DNA of 42,870 nucleotides from positions 42,885 to 85,754 of the forward strand of contig JAQTNV010000008.1 of the NCBI GenBank assembly GCA_028713675.1, in the 5' to 3' direction. This DNA comes from a bacterium. GTDB taxonomy: Bacteria; Desulfobacterota; JAPLJL01. The position numbers were made by a program, and so were the translations under genes. A model generated the notes under the pieces. It was not told the origin of the DNA, did not search any database, and saw only the letters and a program-made list of their open reading frames with translations. This document shows positions 8,204 through 15,883 of the stretch, piece after piece; positions within the stretch are counted from its first letter, which is position 1; the number at the start of each line of letters is the position of its first letter.

Positions 8204-9526
8204 ATGAATAAAACTGTTTCTCCGGAAGATGGGCGCGCCGAAGTTTTCCTTAGCGATACCAGGCTTGGAATCGCGCCGGCGGTGAGCGAAGTCTTTGAAC
8301 ATTTTGGCGGCGGCGGAAAGCTCCTCCGTTCCAGCCGGGATGTCTACATCAAGGTCAATGCCGTGGGTTCGGAGTCCTACGTCTATACCGATCCGGAGGT
8401 TCTGCGCGAGACCATCCTCTACTTCCGCCGGTGCGGGGCCCGCACGATCTATGTCATGGATAACTGCACCCAGGCCAACTTCACGCGCCTGGTTTTTCAG
8501 GCCACCGGGTATCTCCGGATCTGCCGGGAAACCGGTGCCGTTCCGGTCTTTCTGGATGAAACCCCGGCCTTCCCGGTGTTCCTGGAAGGCCTCGAGGAAT
8601 TCATCGACATCTCGCGCTTCGTGTTTGAACGGCTGGTCGAGCGGGGCGCCGAGAACCTCTATCTCTCCCTGCCCAAGCTCAAGACCCACAGCATGTCCCA
8701 GGTGACCCTCTCCATCAAGAACCAGTTCGGGCTGGTGCACCAGCGGAGCCGCATCGCGGACCACAACTACCGCCTCCACCAGAAGTTCGCCGACATCTAC
8801 CGCGTGCTCCGGCCGGACTTCGTCCTGATCGACGGCCTGATCGCCACCAACCACGGCCATTATCCCTCGGCGTACAACGCCCCCAAATGCGTGGTGCCGA
8901 TGGACCTCCTCCTCGGCGGGCCCGACCCGCTGGCCGTTGACGTCGCGGGCGCCGCCCTGCTCGGCTTCAGCGTGGCCGAGGTCAAGCACCTGGATCTCTG
9001 CCGCGCGGCCGGTATCGGCCAGGGCGAGCTGGCCCGGATCGATCTCGTCAACCGGCACCTGTTCGAGGAACGCCGGCAGCACTTCACCTGCGAACTGCTG
9101 GACGACTACCCGCCGGACATCACTTTTCTCCGGGGCCGGGAGCGCTGCTGCCGGGAGGGTTGCCGCCGCAACACCGAGAACATCGTCGAGATGCTGTACC
9201 GCGACTACGGCGGCAGGGGCGGATTTACCATCCTGATGGGCAAGGGCATTGACCGGCAGGCGGTCGAGGCCGTCCGGGGCCGGGCGCACCTCGCGGGCGG
9301 ATGCGCTATCCAGGATTATGGGGTTTTCCTCCGAGAGCGCCTGGGCGCGCGCAACGTGACCATGAGCCCGGGATGCAACGACCTGGCCAAATCAACCGCC
9401 GGCCTCTGCCGGCTGATGGGGGTTCACCCTCTCCGGATGACGCGGGTGAACCTGGCGCGTTCCGCGGTGCTGTTCATTACCGCCAAGCTCAAGGGCTCGC
9501 AAGCCAATATTGTCCCCCTGATCTGA
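8204..9526 (+). CDS. DUF362 domain-containing protein
   Basis: The segment from about residue 48 (IKVNAVG) to about 280 matches the DUF362 fold. It includes CGARTIYVMDNC, LYLSLPKLKTH, TLSIKNQFGLV, DFVLIDGLIATNHGHYP and DPLAVDVAGAALLGF, in the usual order. DUF362 proteins often carry iron-sulfur clusters. Here there is no classical ferredoxin domain, but the C-terminal part has a CCREGC group and MSPGCNDLAKSTAGLC, which could bind a metal. The 440-residue length is at the long end. A Shine-Dalgarno (GAGGAAAA) precedes the ATG. The gene follows a FAD oxidase and a pyruvyl transferase on the same strand, so a shared redox or envelope pathway is possible but unproven. The biochemical role of the family is not settled. 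Confidence 0.8.
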   Translation: MNKTVSPEDGRAEVFLSDTRLGIAPAVSEVFEHFGGGGKLLRSSRDVYIKVNAVGSESYVYTDPEVLRETILYFRRCGARTIYVMDNCTQANFTRLVFQATGYLRICRETGAVPVFLDETPAFPVFLEGLEEFIDISRFVFERLVERGAENLYLSLPKLKTHSMSQVTLSIKNQFGLVHQRSRIADHNYRLHQKFADIYRVLRPDFVLIDGLIATNHGHYPSAYNAPKCVVPMDLLLGGPDPLAVDVAGAALLGFSVAEVKHLDLCRAAGIGQGELARIDLVNRHLFEERRQHFTCELLDDYPPDITFLRGRERCCREGCRRNTENIVEMLYRDYGGRGGFTILMGKGIDRQAVEAVRGRAHLAGGCAIQDYGVFLRERLGARNVTMSPGCNDLAKSTAGLCRLMGVHPLRMTRVNLARSAVLFITAKLKGSQANIVPLI

Positions 9527-9904
9527 TCTGACCCCCTCTCCTCTCCGAGCCGTAGGCTCTTACCCTCCGGCCTGTAAGCCCTACGGGCTGGAAGCGGAGC
9601 CGGAGGCCCCACCCTCCCCCTCAGCTTGCCCCGCCAGAGGCGGGGAGGGGGGAAAAATTCACCCTGGAGAAAAATGGTGAGGGTGAAAAATTAACCCCGC
9701 GTGTTGCCGCGGGGTCACCTTATTCCGTCATTCCGGTCTTGACTAAGCCTGCCCCGGACTTGATGCGGGGGAATCAAATTCTCTTGTTAGTATGTCATTC
9801 CCGACCTGATCGGGAATCCATTTTTTCAACCCTGGATCCCCGCTGGAGGTTGTCCCGTACTCTGATCCGGGACGGGGAAGACAAAGAGGAAATGGTTTCC
9901 CTGC
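9527..9904. repeat. Gene-free region made of short palindromic repeats
   Basis: It holds several dispersed-repeat types. One is CCCCGCC-AGA-GGCGGGG near 9632. Another is the hairpin CCCCGCG-TGTTGC-CGCGGGG at 9695-9714, related to copies at 12011 and 12171. The rest is a mosaic of the common GTCATTCC...GATCGGGAATCC type of extragenic palindrome (9726-9880). A 63-codon frame at 9739-9930 simply translates the repeats and is not taken as a gene. Convergent transcription from both sides ends here. Confidence 0.7.
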
Positions 9905-10855
9905 TCAAACCCTTGGTTTCAGCTGCTTGAGCCGGATCAGGCCCGGCCGGATCTCGAAAGCCGCCGGCAGGAAGCCCGGGTTTTCCCCGTCGAGGTCGAG
10001 GGAAACCCGGTCGGGGCTCTCGGCTTCGAGCTGCCGGCCCCGGAAGCGCGCGACCCGCGGGAGGGAAAGATGCTCCCCCCGGTAGGTTCGGAGCGTGTAC
10101 CGGAGCGCCCCGATCGGGCTTAAATCCCCGGCCACGATGATGTCGAAAATACCGTCGTCGGGCCGGCTCCCCGGGGCGAAGCGCATCCCTCCTCCCGCGT
10201 ATTCCCCCAGGGCGAGGTAAACGGCAAAGACCTTCTCCTCCCGGACCGGACCGCCGTCGACCCGATAGCGGACCCGCTTGTTCCGGTAACGGGCCGAGGC
10301 CCGGAGGCCCCCGATCAGGAAGGCCGGCCTGGTCCCGAAGCGCTTGGAGCTCAGGTTCACCAACCGGTCCACCTCCCCGCCGATGCCGAGGCTCGCCATA
10401 TTGATGAAATAACGCCGGGCCGGGAGATCGCGGTGGTCGTGGAATGAAACCAGGCCCACGTCGGCGGGGGAGAAATCCCTCCCCTTCAGGGTTTCCGCCC
10501 TCCGCGGGAGCGGGAGATTCCGGACCCCGAGGGTCCGGGCCAGGTCGCCCCCCGTGCCGGAAGGGAAGATCGCCAGGACCGCCCCGGGGTTGACCGGCTT
10601 TTCCCCGTCGAAAAAACCATTGACCACCTCGTGGTTGGTACCGTCCCCCCCCACCGCGATCAGCATCTCGTATCCGCGGGCCAGCGCCTCCCGGGAAAGC
10701 CCGGCGGCCTCGCCCGTCCGGCCGGTGAGCGCGAAGTCGAAGGGACCGAGCGCGGCCCGGATCGCCTCCCGCATCCGGGGCCAGTCCCGCCCCGTCCGCC
10801 CGCCCGCGGAGTGAGGATTAACCACCGCGAATGATTTGAAATTATTATCCCCCAT
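9905..10855 (-). CDS. Diacylglycerol/sphingosine kinase family lipid kinase (YegS/DgkB-like)
   Basis: This is an ATP-dependent lipid kinase of the DAGK catalytic family, acting at the inner face of the membrane. The N-terminal NPHSAGGRTG (about residues 13-22) is the NPxSG motif. AVGGDGTNHEVVNGFF (about 66-81) holds the nucleotide-binding GGDGT motif. FPSGTGGDLARTLG follows, and then the second beta-rich domain (about 130-300) with YAGGGMRFAPGSRPDDGIFDIIV. The 316-residue length is usual. The lipid substrate cannot be told from sequence. No strong Shine-Dalgarno is seen, only GGGGGCACGGA before the ATG. The next gene upstream on the same strand ends with its own terminator, so this gene probably has its own promoter in 10856-10965. 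Confidence 0.9.
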   Translation of the reverse strand: MGDNNFKSFAVVNPHSAGGRTGRDWPRMREAIRAALGPFDFALTGRTGEAAGLSREALARGYEMLIAVGGDGTNHEVVNGFFDGEKPVNPGAVLAIFPSGTGGDLARTLGVRNLPLPRRAETLKGRDFSPADVGLVSFHDHRDLPARRYFINMASLGIGGEVDRLVNLSSKRFGTRPAFLIGGLRASARYRNKRVRYRVDGGPVREEKVFAVYLALGEYAGGGMRFAPGSRPDDGIFDIIVAGDLSPIGALRYTLRTYRGEHLSLPRVARFRGRQLEAESPDRVSLDLDGENPGFLPAAFEIRPGLIRLKQLKPRV

Positions 10856-10964
10856 TCCGTGCCCCCGTCATCATGCCGATTATATCATCCCCCCTGCCCC
10901 GAAACGCCCGCGGCAATATCAAGCAGCGGAACGCAGTTCCGCCCTCCTTCGCAGACGCTTCGAA

Positions 10965-11003
10965 GAAAAAAAAACGGGAAGAGGCTCCGCTGCCTCCTCC
11001 CGT
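10965..11003 (-). terminator. Intrinsic terminator of the HhH lipoprotein gene
   Basis: On the minus strand a 12-bp stem with one mismatch (ACGGGAGGAGGC / GCCTCTTCCCGT) and a 6-nt loop is followed by a run of nine Ts. It lies 41 bp after the stop codon of the gene at 11045-11731. A separate perfect hairpin GCGGAAC-GCA-GTTCCGC is at 10926-10942. Confidence 0.88.
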
Positions 11004-11044
11004 TGGCTCTTATCAACAACAAAAATACTATTGGGAAGCTCGTC

Positions 11045-11731
11045 TTACTTCGGGGCCGCCCCTTTCTTGTGGGTGGCTTTCTTTTGAGCGGCTTTCTTCT
11101 TTGAAGCTTTGTGAACGGCTTTCTTCTTCGCCGCGTCCTTCTTGGCCGGCTTCATGGTGGTCTCGCCCTCGACCACGACCAGGTCCTGGATCTTGGCCAA
11201 TTCCTTCTTGGTGATTCCTTTCACCGCCAGGAGATCTTCCGCGGAACCGAAATCCGCCTTTTTGCGCTTGGCAATGATCGCCTTGGCCAGTTTCTGGTTA
11301 ATCCCCGGCAGAAGGCAAAGTTGGTGAACGTTGGCAGTATTGATGTTCACCACGTCCTTGGGCACGACGGGAACCGCCGGGACCACCGGAGGGGTAATGG
11401 GAGCCGGGGGAACGATCTTGGTCAGATTGATATTTTGCCCGGTCAGGGTTTTCCCGTTCTCAACCATGATCCCTACCAGCGGCTTCGAATCATAACCTTC
11501 CTTTTTGGCTTCCACGTCATATTGGCCGGCCGGCACCCCACTGATGGAATAAGCCCCGGAATCATCCGTGGCGGCGGTCAGGGCAACTCCCGTGACGGAA
11601 ACTGTGATCCCCGCGTTACCCGTCGCGGCGTTATCCAGGGTGGCTTTCCCTTCGATTGTGCCGGGCTTCTTCGCGCAGGCAAAAACCAGAACCAAACCCA
11701 GAGCCAGAGAAACATACGCAACCTTCTTCAT
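11045..11731 (-). CDS. Lipoprotein with carboxypeptidase-regulatory-like, ComEA-type HhH and histone-H1-like Lys/Ala tail
   Basis: Four parts are visible. A lipoprotein signal peptide ends at Cys19 (VFAC). A beta-sandwich carboxypeptidase-regulatory-like domain (about 24-105) has GKATLDNAATGNAGITVSV, DDSGAYSISGVPAGQYDVEAKKEGY. A Pro/Val-rich linker spans about 106-125. A ComEA-type helix-hairpin-helix DNA-binding domain (about 126-185) has VNINTANVHQLCLLPGINQKLAKAII. The last ~40 residues are nearly all Lys, Ala and His (PAKKDAAKKKA type), like histone H1 tails. ComEA binds incoming DNA during natural transformation. Here the lipid anchor, HhH and basic tail together suggest an envelope DNA-binding protein. 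A strong Shine-Dalgarno (AGGAGGG) precedes the ATG and a terminator follows. Confidence 0.85.
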   Translation of the reverse strand: MKKVAYVSLALGLVLVFACAKKPGTIEGKATLDNAATGNAGITVSVTGVALTAATDDSGAYSISGVPAGQYDVEAKKEGYDSKPLVGIMVENGKTLTGQNINLTKIVPPAPITPPVVPAVPVVPKDVVNINTANVHQLCLLPGINQKLAKAIIAKRKKADFGSAEDLLAVKGITKKELAKIQDLVVVEGETTMKPAKKDAAKKKAVHKASKKKAAQKKATHKKGAAPK

Positions 11732-12220
11732 TTCTGAATCCCTCCTGAAAATATGGTTAGTGCATTCCCCTCGGCCTCACGGCCGCGATATAAAACGTTC
11801 CGCCTGCTCCTCAGGCGAACGATAATTTGTCAGCATTTTATTACCATGAGACAATAAATTCAAATGCCCTTGACGGGGAATCCTCATTAAGATGAGCGAG
11901 ACAACCTTTGATTTTTTAAAAGAGCTGTTTTGACCAATTCCCCGTCCGGAAATATAATTGGCACCATCGGATGACATAATCTCTTTCTAACCGGTTCCAG
12001 GAATGAAGCTCCCCGCGGCAAGACCGCGGGGTATCTAAAGCAAAAAAACTCTTAAGTTATCTGTTGTCATTCCTGCGACTTGTCCTGAGTATGGTCGAAG
12101 GAAAGCAGGAATCCAGAAAAACAAAATAACTGGATTCCGCATCAAGTGCGGAATGACGGAAACAAGGTAACCCCGTGGCAAGACCACAGGGAATTGCAAG
12201 TTAAACCAGGAAAGGGCCAG
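11732..12220. other. Divergent intergenic region with palindromic repeats
   Basis: It separates the divergent HhH lipoprotein and lipocalin genes and must hold both promoters, but I see no clear -35/-10 pair. From 12011 it contains a perfect hairpin CCCCGCGG-CAAGA-CCGCGGGG (12011-12031). A GTCATTCCTGC...GCAGGAATCC and GGATTCCGC...GCGGAATGAC palindrome pair (12066-12158) follows. A diverged copy of the first hairpin lies at 12171-12191. A minus-strand frame at 11777-11977 has no family features. Confidence 0.6.
12011..12191. repeat. Dispersed palindromic repeats before the lipocalin gene
   Basis: Two copies of a CCCC-G-GG-CAAGA-CC-C-GGGG hairpin (12011-12031 perfect, 12171-12191 diverged) flank a GTCATTCC-type extragenic palindrome. 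A third relative of the hairpin is at 9695-9714. Confidence 0.7.
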
Positions 12221-12919
12221 ATGAAAAAAATAATTTTGGGGATCTTGCTTCTGTTTTTCTTCGCCGGCTGCGCCCCGACCACGACGGAACGCCTGCATCT
12301 GCCGATGTTGCAGACAGTGCCGCACGTGGATCTCGACCGGTACCTCGGCACCTGGTACGACATCGCGAGCTTCCCGCAGAAATTCCAGCGGGGATGCACC
12401 GCTTCGACCGCGCTCTACACCAGGCGTCCGGACGGGGAGGTGGACGTCCTCAACCGTTGCCGTCAGGGGTCGCTGGACGGGAAGTTGAAGTCGGCCCAGG
12501 GCCGCGCGCGGGTCGTCGACCAGGCCACGAACGCAAAGCTCGAGGTCAGCTTCTTCCGCCCCTTCTGGGGCGACTACTGGATCATCGATCTCGGGACCGG
12601 CTATGAGTACGCGGTCGTCGGCCACCCCAGCCGCGACTATCTCTGGATTCTCAGCCGCACACCGCAGCTGGACCGCGCCGTCTATGACGGGATACTTGCG
12701 CGGCTCCGGGCGCAGGGCTACGAGGTGGAACGGCTGAACCGCACGCTGCAGCCGGAGAGCAGCTCGAAAGGCAAATCCAATATCTGTGAAGTGGGGAGAG
12801 ATCAGACCTGCAATGACAATCCGCTAATCTCGTCTTTGCACGGCACCTGTCAAACGGATCATACCTGCACGTGCAAAAGTGGTTTCGCGAAGAACCCTGA
12901 ATCGGGACGCTGCCTTTAG
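12221..12919 (+). CDS. blc: Blc-type lipocalin lipoprotein with a cysteine-rich C-terminal extension
   Basis: Bacterial lipocalins of the Blc group are outer-membrane lipoproteins that bind lysophospholipids or fatty acids. The protein has a lipoprotein signal ending in FAGC (Cys17). The lipocalin GxW motif is DRYLGTWYDIASFPQKFQRGC. SLDGKLKSAQGRARV and DYWIIDLGTGYEYAVVGHPSRDYLWILSRTPQ are close to Blc consensus. Blc normally ends about there (about 175 residues). This one continues for about 45 residues with six cysteines (CEVGRDQTCNDNP...GTCQTDHTCTCKSGF...GRC), an EGF-like, disulfide-stabilised module. I chose the ATG at 12221 because it gives the signal peptide. The frame is open further upstream to 12146, but that lies in repeats. 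Confidence 0.88.
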   Translation: MKKIILGILLLFFFAGCAPTTTERLHLPMLQTVPHVDLDRYLGTWYDIASFPQKFQRGCTASTALYTRRPDGEVDVLNRCRQGSLDGKLKSAQGRARVVDQATNAKLEVSFFRPFWGDYWIIDLGTGYEYAVVGHPSRDYLWILSRTPQLDRAVYDGILARLRAQGYEVERLNRTLQPESSSKGKSNICEVGRDQTCNDNPLISSLHGTCQTDHTCTCKSGFAKNPESGRCL

Positions 12920-13004
12920 TCCGGCCTGGAGGCGTTATCGCTTTGCCTGCCGGGGCGATGATTTGCCATCTTCCTGAGCTGTAGGTTTTTGCTGCGCCTG
13001 GTGA

Positions 13005-13922
13005 TTACATTTCATTCTTGGTGGCAATAAAAACAAAAGCGCCGGTGGTATTTCTGATTCGATTACTCTTGGTATTTTTCCGTAATATCATGCCGCCGAC
13101 AGACCACCATATTTTGTGAAGTAACTGGACAGGATAAACTATCGATTTGGAAATGAATCTCGGTGCATAAGGAAAAAGGCTCATGCTCGCCTGCGCCATG
13201 AGTACCGGCCATTTTTCGCTGGGCGCCAACTTCTCGATCGTGAATCCGGCAAACTGAAGGGAATTGAAGGTTCCTAAATGGGTATGATGATAAAAACTGT
13301 CTCCATGAAACGGTTCAAGAAAAGCAACGGTTCCAATAATTTTTCCATGGGGTTTCAGCACCCGGTAAGCTTCGCGCATCATTACGAAAGGAAATCGGAT
13401 GTGCTCCAGAACCGCGATCGATAAAATGAATGAAAAAGTTTCGGATTTGAAAGGAAGCGCGTGAGCATCGCCGAGAATAAGCGCTTTTTCTGAATCATAA
13501 TCCAAGCCGACCCATTCAAACCCGGCACGTTCACAAACGGATTTATGAACGGCGTTACCGCAACCAAGGTCCAGCATCAAGCTGTCGGATGACTTGGCCT
13601 TGGGAAAGAAGCTTACGATTTCCTCGGATAAACGCTCGGGAATCTCAACCCCGGAATAATCCACTTCCGGATTATTATTTATCGTTAATGGTTCAAACTG
13701 AAAGCCTTCTTTCGGCAGCAAAGTGGTTCCCAGTTCGAATTGCAGGTCGTATTTCCTGGGCTTCCTCAATCGCATATCCAGGCAACCGGAAGCGTTATAT
13801 TTGTACGTCAGGCCGCATTTCAAACACTGGACATCTCCGTCTGTCGCGAGCACCTGCTGTCCGCATTGAGGGCAGGCCAGGCTATTTCTTATATTGTCTG
13901 AGACTGAAGGTCGCATTTCCAA
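13005..13922 (-). CDS. Class I SAM-dependent methyltransferase with N-terminal zinc ribbon
   Basis: Residues 17-36 contain CPQC...CLKC, a Trm112-like zinc ribbon found at the start of many type-11 methyltransferases. The Rossmann domain has motif I LMLDLGCGNAVHKSVC, motif II VGLDYD, and the motif IV/post-motif region FILSIAVLEHIRFPFVMMREAYRVLKPHGKIIGTV. Such proteins methylate small molecules, quinones or sugars, and the substrate is not evident. The remaining C-terminal ~80 residues are hydrophobic in places and unassigned. The gene stands alone between the lipocalin (convergent) and the RNB gene (same strand, 58 bp upstream). Confidence 0.85.
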   Translation of the reverse strand: MEMRPSVSDNIRNSLACPQCGQQVLATDGDVQCLKCGLTYKYNASGCLDMRLRKPRKYDLQFELGTTLLPKEGFQFEPLTINNNPEVDYSGVEIPERLSEEIVSFFPKAKSSDSLMLDLGCGNAVHKSVCERAGFEWVGLDYDSEKALILGDAHALPFKSETFSFILSIAVLEHIRFPFVMMREAYRVLKPHGKIIGTVAFLEPFHGDSFYHHTHLGTFNSLQFAGFTIEKLAPSEKWPVLMAQASMSLFPYAPRFISKSIVYPVQLLHKIWWSVGGMILRKNTKSNRIRNTTGAFVFIATKNEM

Positions 13923-13980
13923 GGTTTCTGTCGTGATTAACGTCTGATTTTACTAAAGGCCGCAGTAAATAATTATTATT

Positions 13981-15453
13981 TTACCCCACTCTCTTAAAAT
14001 CGATATATCCGCGCTGCACATCCGTGCTGACCAGCTGCACGCGGAGCCGGTGGCCGACATCCATGCCTTCAAAGCCGATTTCCAGTCTTCCCTCCACCGG
14101 CGGATGCAGAAGCCGGACCCAGGTGCCTTTGTCGGACGCGCCGGTGACGATGGCGTCGAACTGCTCCCCGACCCTGGATTCCAGGAGGATGGCCGCGGCG
14201 GATTTCCTGACCTGCCTTTCCACTTTTTTCGCCGCGTCTTCCTCTTCGGTGCAGTGTTTCGCGAGCTTTTCCAATTCGTCGTTCTCGTAGGGGCAGGCGC
14301 GCCCCGCCAGGGCCGCCTTCAGCAGCCGCTGGACAATCAAATCGGGATATCTCCGGTTCGGGGCGGTGGAGTGAGTATAATCCTTGACCGCCAGGCCGAA
14401 GTGCCCGGCGGATTCTTCTCCTGGAAGCTCGACCACGTATTCACCCGCGCCCAGCAGCTTGATGACGCTGAGCGAAAGATCGGGGAAACGAAGAGGATCC
14501 CGCTTTTTCTCGGATAATAAAAATTGATTCAGGGCCTCGGGGTCAGGTTTCTCAGGCAAGGCCGAGCCCCGCTCCGCGGCCAGCCCGACGATCCGGTCCC
14601 AGCGTTTGGGAACGCGGACAACCCGCCGCAAAGACGCAAGCCTTTTGGACGCGAGATATCCGGCGGCCGCGCCGTTGGCCGCGATCATGAACTCTTCAAT
14701 GAGATCCCTGGCCCGGTTCTTGTTTTCTGCTTCCAGGCCCTTGAGCTCATCCCCGTCAAAAACCGGGCGGGGCTCGATGGTTTCGAGATCCAGCGCGCCG
14801 CGCTGGTGCCGGAGCACCTTCATTTTCTGGGCCGCGCGGTCCTGGAGCTGAAGGTTCTCGGCGAGACCGCTGATCGCGCCGATCCCGGGAGGCATCGGCC
14901 CGCCGCCCTCCAGCCATCCGGCCACGCCGCGGTAGGCCAGCTGGGCCCGGTTCCGCACCACGGCCCGATAAAGGTCCGAGCCCTGAAGCGATCCATCAAC
15001 GGCGACTATCACTTCAGCAACGACGGCCAGCCGGTCCGAGTCCGGATTGAGGGAGGTCAGGTCCGTGGAGAGTTTCTCCGGCAGCATCGGGAAAGTCGCG
15101 GCCGCCGTGTAAACCGAAGTGGTGTTCTGCCGCGCGTGATCATCCAGGGCCGACCGCTTTTTCACGATCGCGTCAACATCGGCAACGGCGACCAGGACCT
15201 TGACGGCCCCGCAGGCCTTGGGGTCGGCAACGGTCAGCTGATCCAGGTCACGCGAATCGTCGTTGTCGATGGAGCACCAGAGCAGGTCCCTGAGATCACG
15301 CGTGGATTCCTTCTCCCGGAGCGCCGGTCCTTTTATTCCTTCCAGCTCGGCGAGCGCCGGGGGTGGGAAATCCGGGGAAAGTCCTTTTTCCAGCATCACC
15401 CGATGAGCGATTCTCTTCAGGATCGCGCGGTGCTGTTTGGCGGTATCGGTCAT
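13981..15453 (-). CDS. RNB-domain 3'-5' exoribonuclease (RNase II/R family, short form)
   Basis: Hydrolytic 3'-5' exoribonuclease. The metal-binding signature SIDNDDSRDLDQL (residues 61-73) corresponds to the aspartate cluster of RNase II. VAVADVDAIVKKRSALDDHARQNTTSVY, FPMLPEKLSTDLTSLNPDSDRLAV and HSTAPNRRYPDLIVQRLL are all standard RNB landmarks. The last ~65 residues (FDAIVTGASDKGTWVRL...EGRLEIGF) form an S1-like RNA-binding domain. At 490 residues it lacks the N-terminal cold-shock domains of RNase R (about 800) and RNase II (about 640), so substrate gripping may differ. A cold-shock protein gene lies just upstream on the same strand, separated by a terminator. Confidence 0.92.
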   Translation of the reverse strand: MTDTAKQHRAILKRIAHRVMLEKGLSPDFPPPALAELEGIKGPALREKESTRDLRDLLWCSIDNDDSRDLDQLTVADPKACGAVKVLVAVADVDAIVKKRSALDDHARQNTTSVYTAAATFPMLPEKLSTDLTSLNPDSDRLAVVAEVIVAVDGSLQGSDLYRAVVRNRAQLAYRGVAGWLEGGGPMPPGIGAISGLAENLQLQDRAAQKMKVLRHQRGALDLETIEPRPVFDGDELKGLEAENKNRARDLIEEFMIAANGAAAGYLASKRLASLRRVVRVPKRWDRIVGLAAERGSALPEKPDPEALNQFLLSEKKRDPLRFPDLSLSVIKLLGAGEYVVELPGEESAGHFGLAVKDYTHSTAPNRRYPDLIVQRLLKAALAGRACPYENDELEKLAKHCTEEEDAAKKVERQVRKSAAAILLESRVGEQFDAIVTGASDKGTWVRLLHPPVEGRLEIGFEGMDVGHRLRVQLVSTDVQRGYIDFKRVG

Positions 15454-15507
15454 AAGGTCACCGGGTTCATATTAAGAAGGCCCCTGCCTGGAATTGTATT
15501 TAAATAA

Positions 15508-15539
15508 AAGCCCCGGAGCCGTTTCCGGCTTCGGGGCTT
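15508..15539 (-). terminator. Terminator after the cold-shock gene
   Basis: Stem AAGCCCCG-(mismatch)-AGCCG / CGGCT-CGGGGCTT with a 4-nt loop. On the minus strand it is followed by TTTATTTA. It separates the cold-shock gene from the RNB ribonuclease gene. Confidence 0.85.
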
Positions 15540-15568
15540 ATTCGGTGTCAAATTACAACTTCTTATCG

Positions 15569-15769
15569 CTATAATTTAACTACCTTCGTGGCTTGCAAAC
15601 CCTTCGGGCCCTCGGTAGCTTCGAATTCCACCCGGTCGCCCTCTTTCAAGGTCTTGAAGCCTTCACCCTGGATGGTGGAAAAATGCACGAAGACATCCTT
15701 TCCACCTTCCTGTTCAATGAAACCAAAACCTTTGCTCTCATTGAACCATTTTACTTTTCCTGCTGTCAT
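15569..15769 (-). CDS. Cold-shock protein (CspA family)
   Basis: A 66-residue single OB-fold protein that binds single-stranded RNA or DNA and melts RNA structure. RNP1 is KGFGFIE (13-19) and RNP2 is VFVHF (26-30). The start [15 protein letters not shown] and the end [13 protein letters not shown] are near consensus. A Shine-Dalgarno (AAGGAGG) lies 9 nt before the ATG. The promoter at 15802-15830 gives a short leader of roughly 25 nt, so the long cold-inducible leader of E. coli cspA is absent. A terminator follows at 15539-15508. Confidence 0.97.
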   Translation of the reverse strand: MTAGKVKWFNESKGFGFIEQEGGKDVFVHFSTIQGEGFKTLKEGDRVEFEATEGPKGLQATKVVKL

Positions 15770-15801
15770 GACTCCATTCCTCCTTTATGAGTATTTAACA
15801 C

Positions 15802-15830
15802 TATATATAATAAATTTCGATAAAATTCAA
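15802..15830 (-). promoter_or_regulatory. Sigma70-type promoter of the cold-shock gene
   Basis: On the minus strand: TTGAAT (15830-15825), a 17-bp spacer and TATATA (15807-15802), placed about 33 bp before the start codon. Confidence 0.65.
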
Positions 15831-15883
15831 GGGGTACCTATTTTTCAGCACAGATTGGCCGGCACCAGGTCCGGCCCGACCGC

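Noticed and set aside
9739-9930. 63-codon plus-strand frame
   Set aside because: It translates extragenic palindromes (CHSRPDRES-like) and runs into the lipid kinase gene.
11777-11977. 66-codon minus-strand frame in the divergent intergenic region
   Set aside because: No family features, no Shine-Dalgarno, and it lies where promoters are expected.
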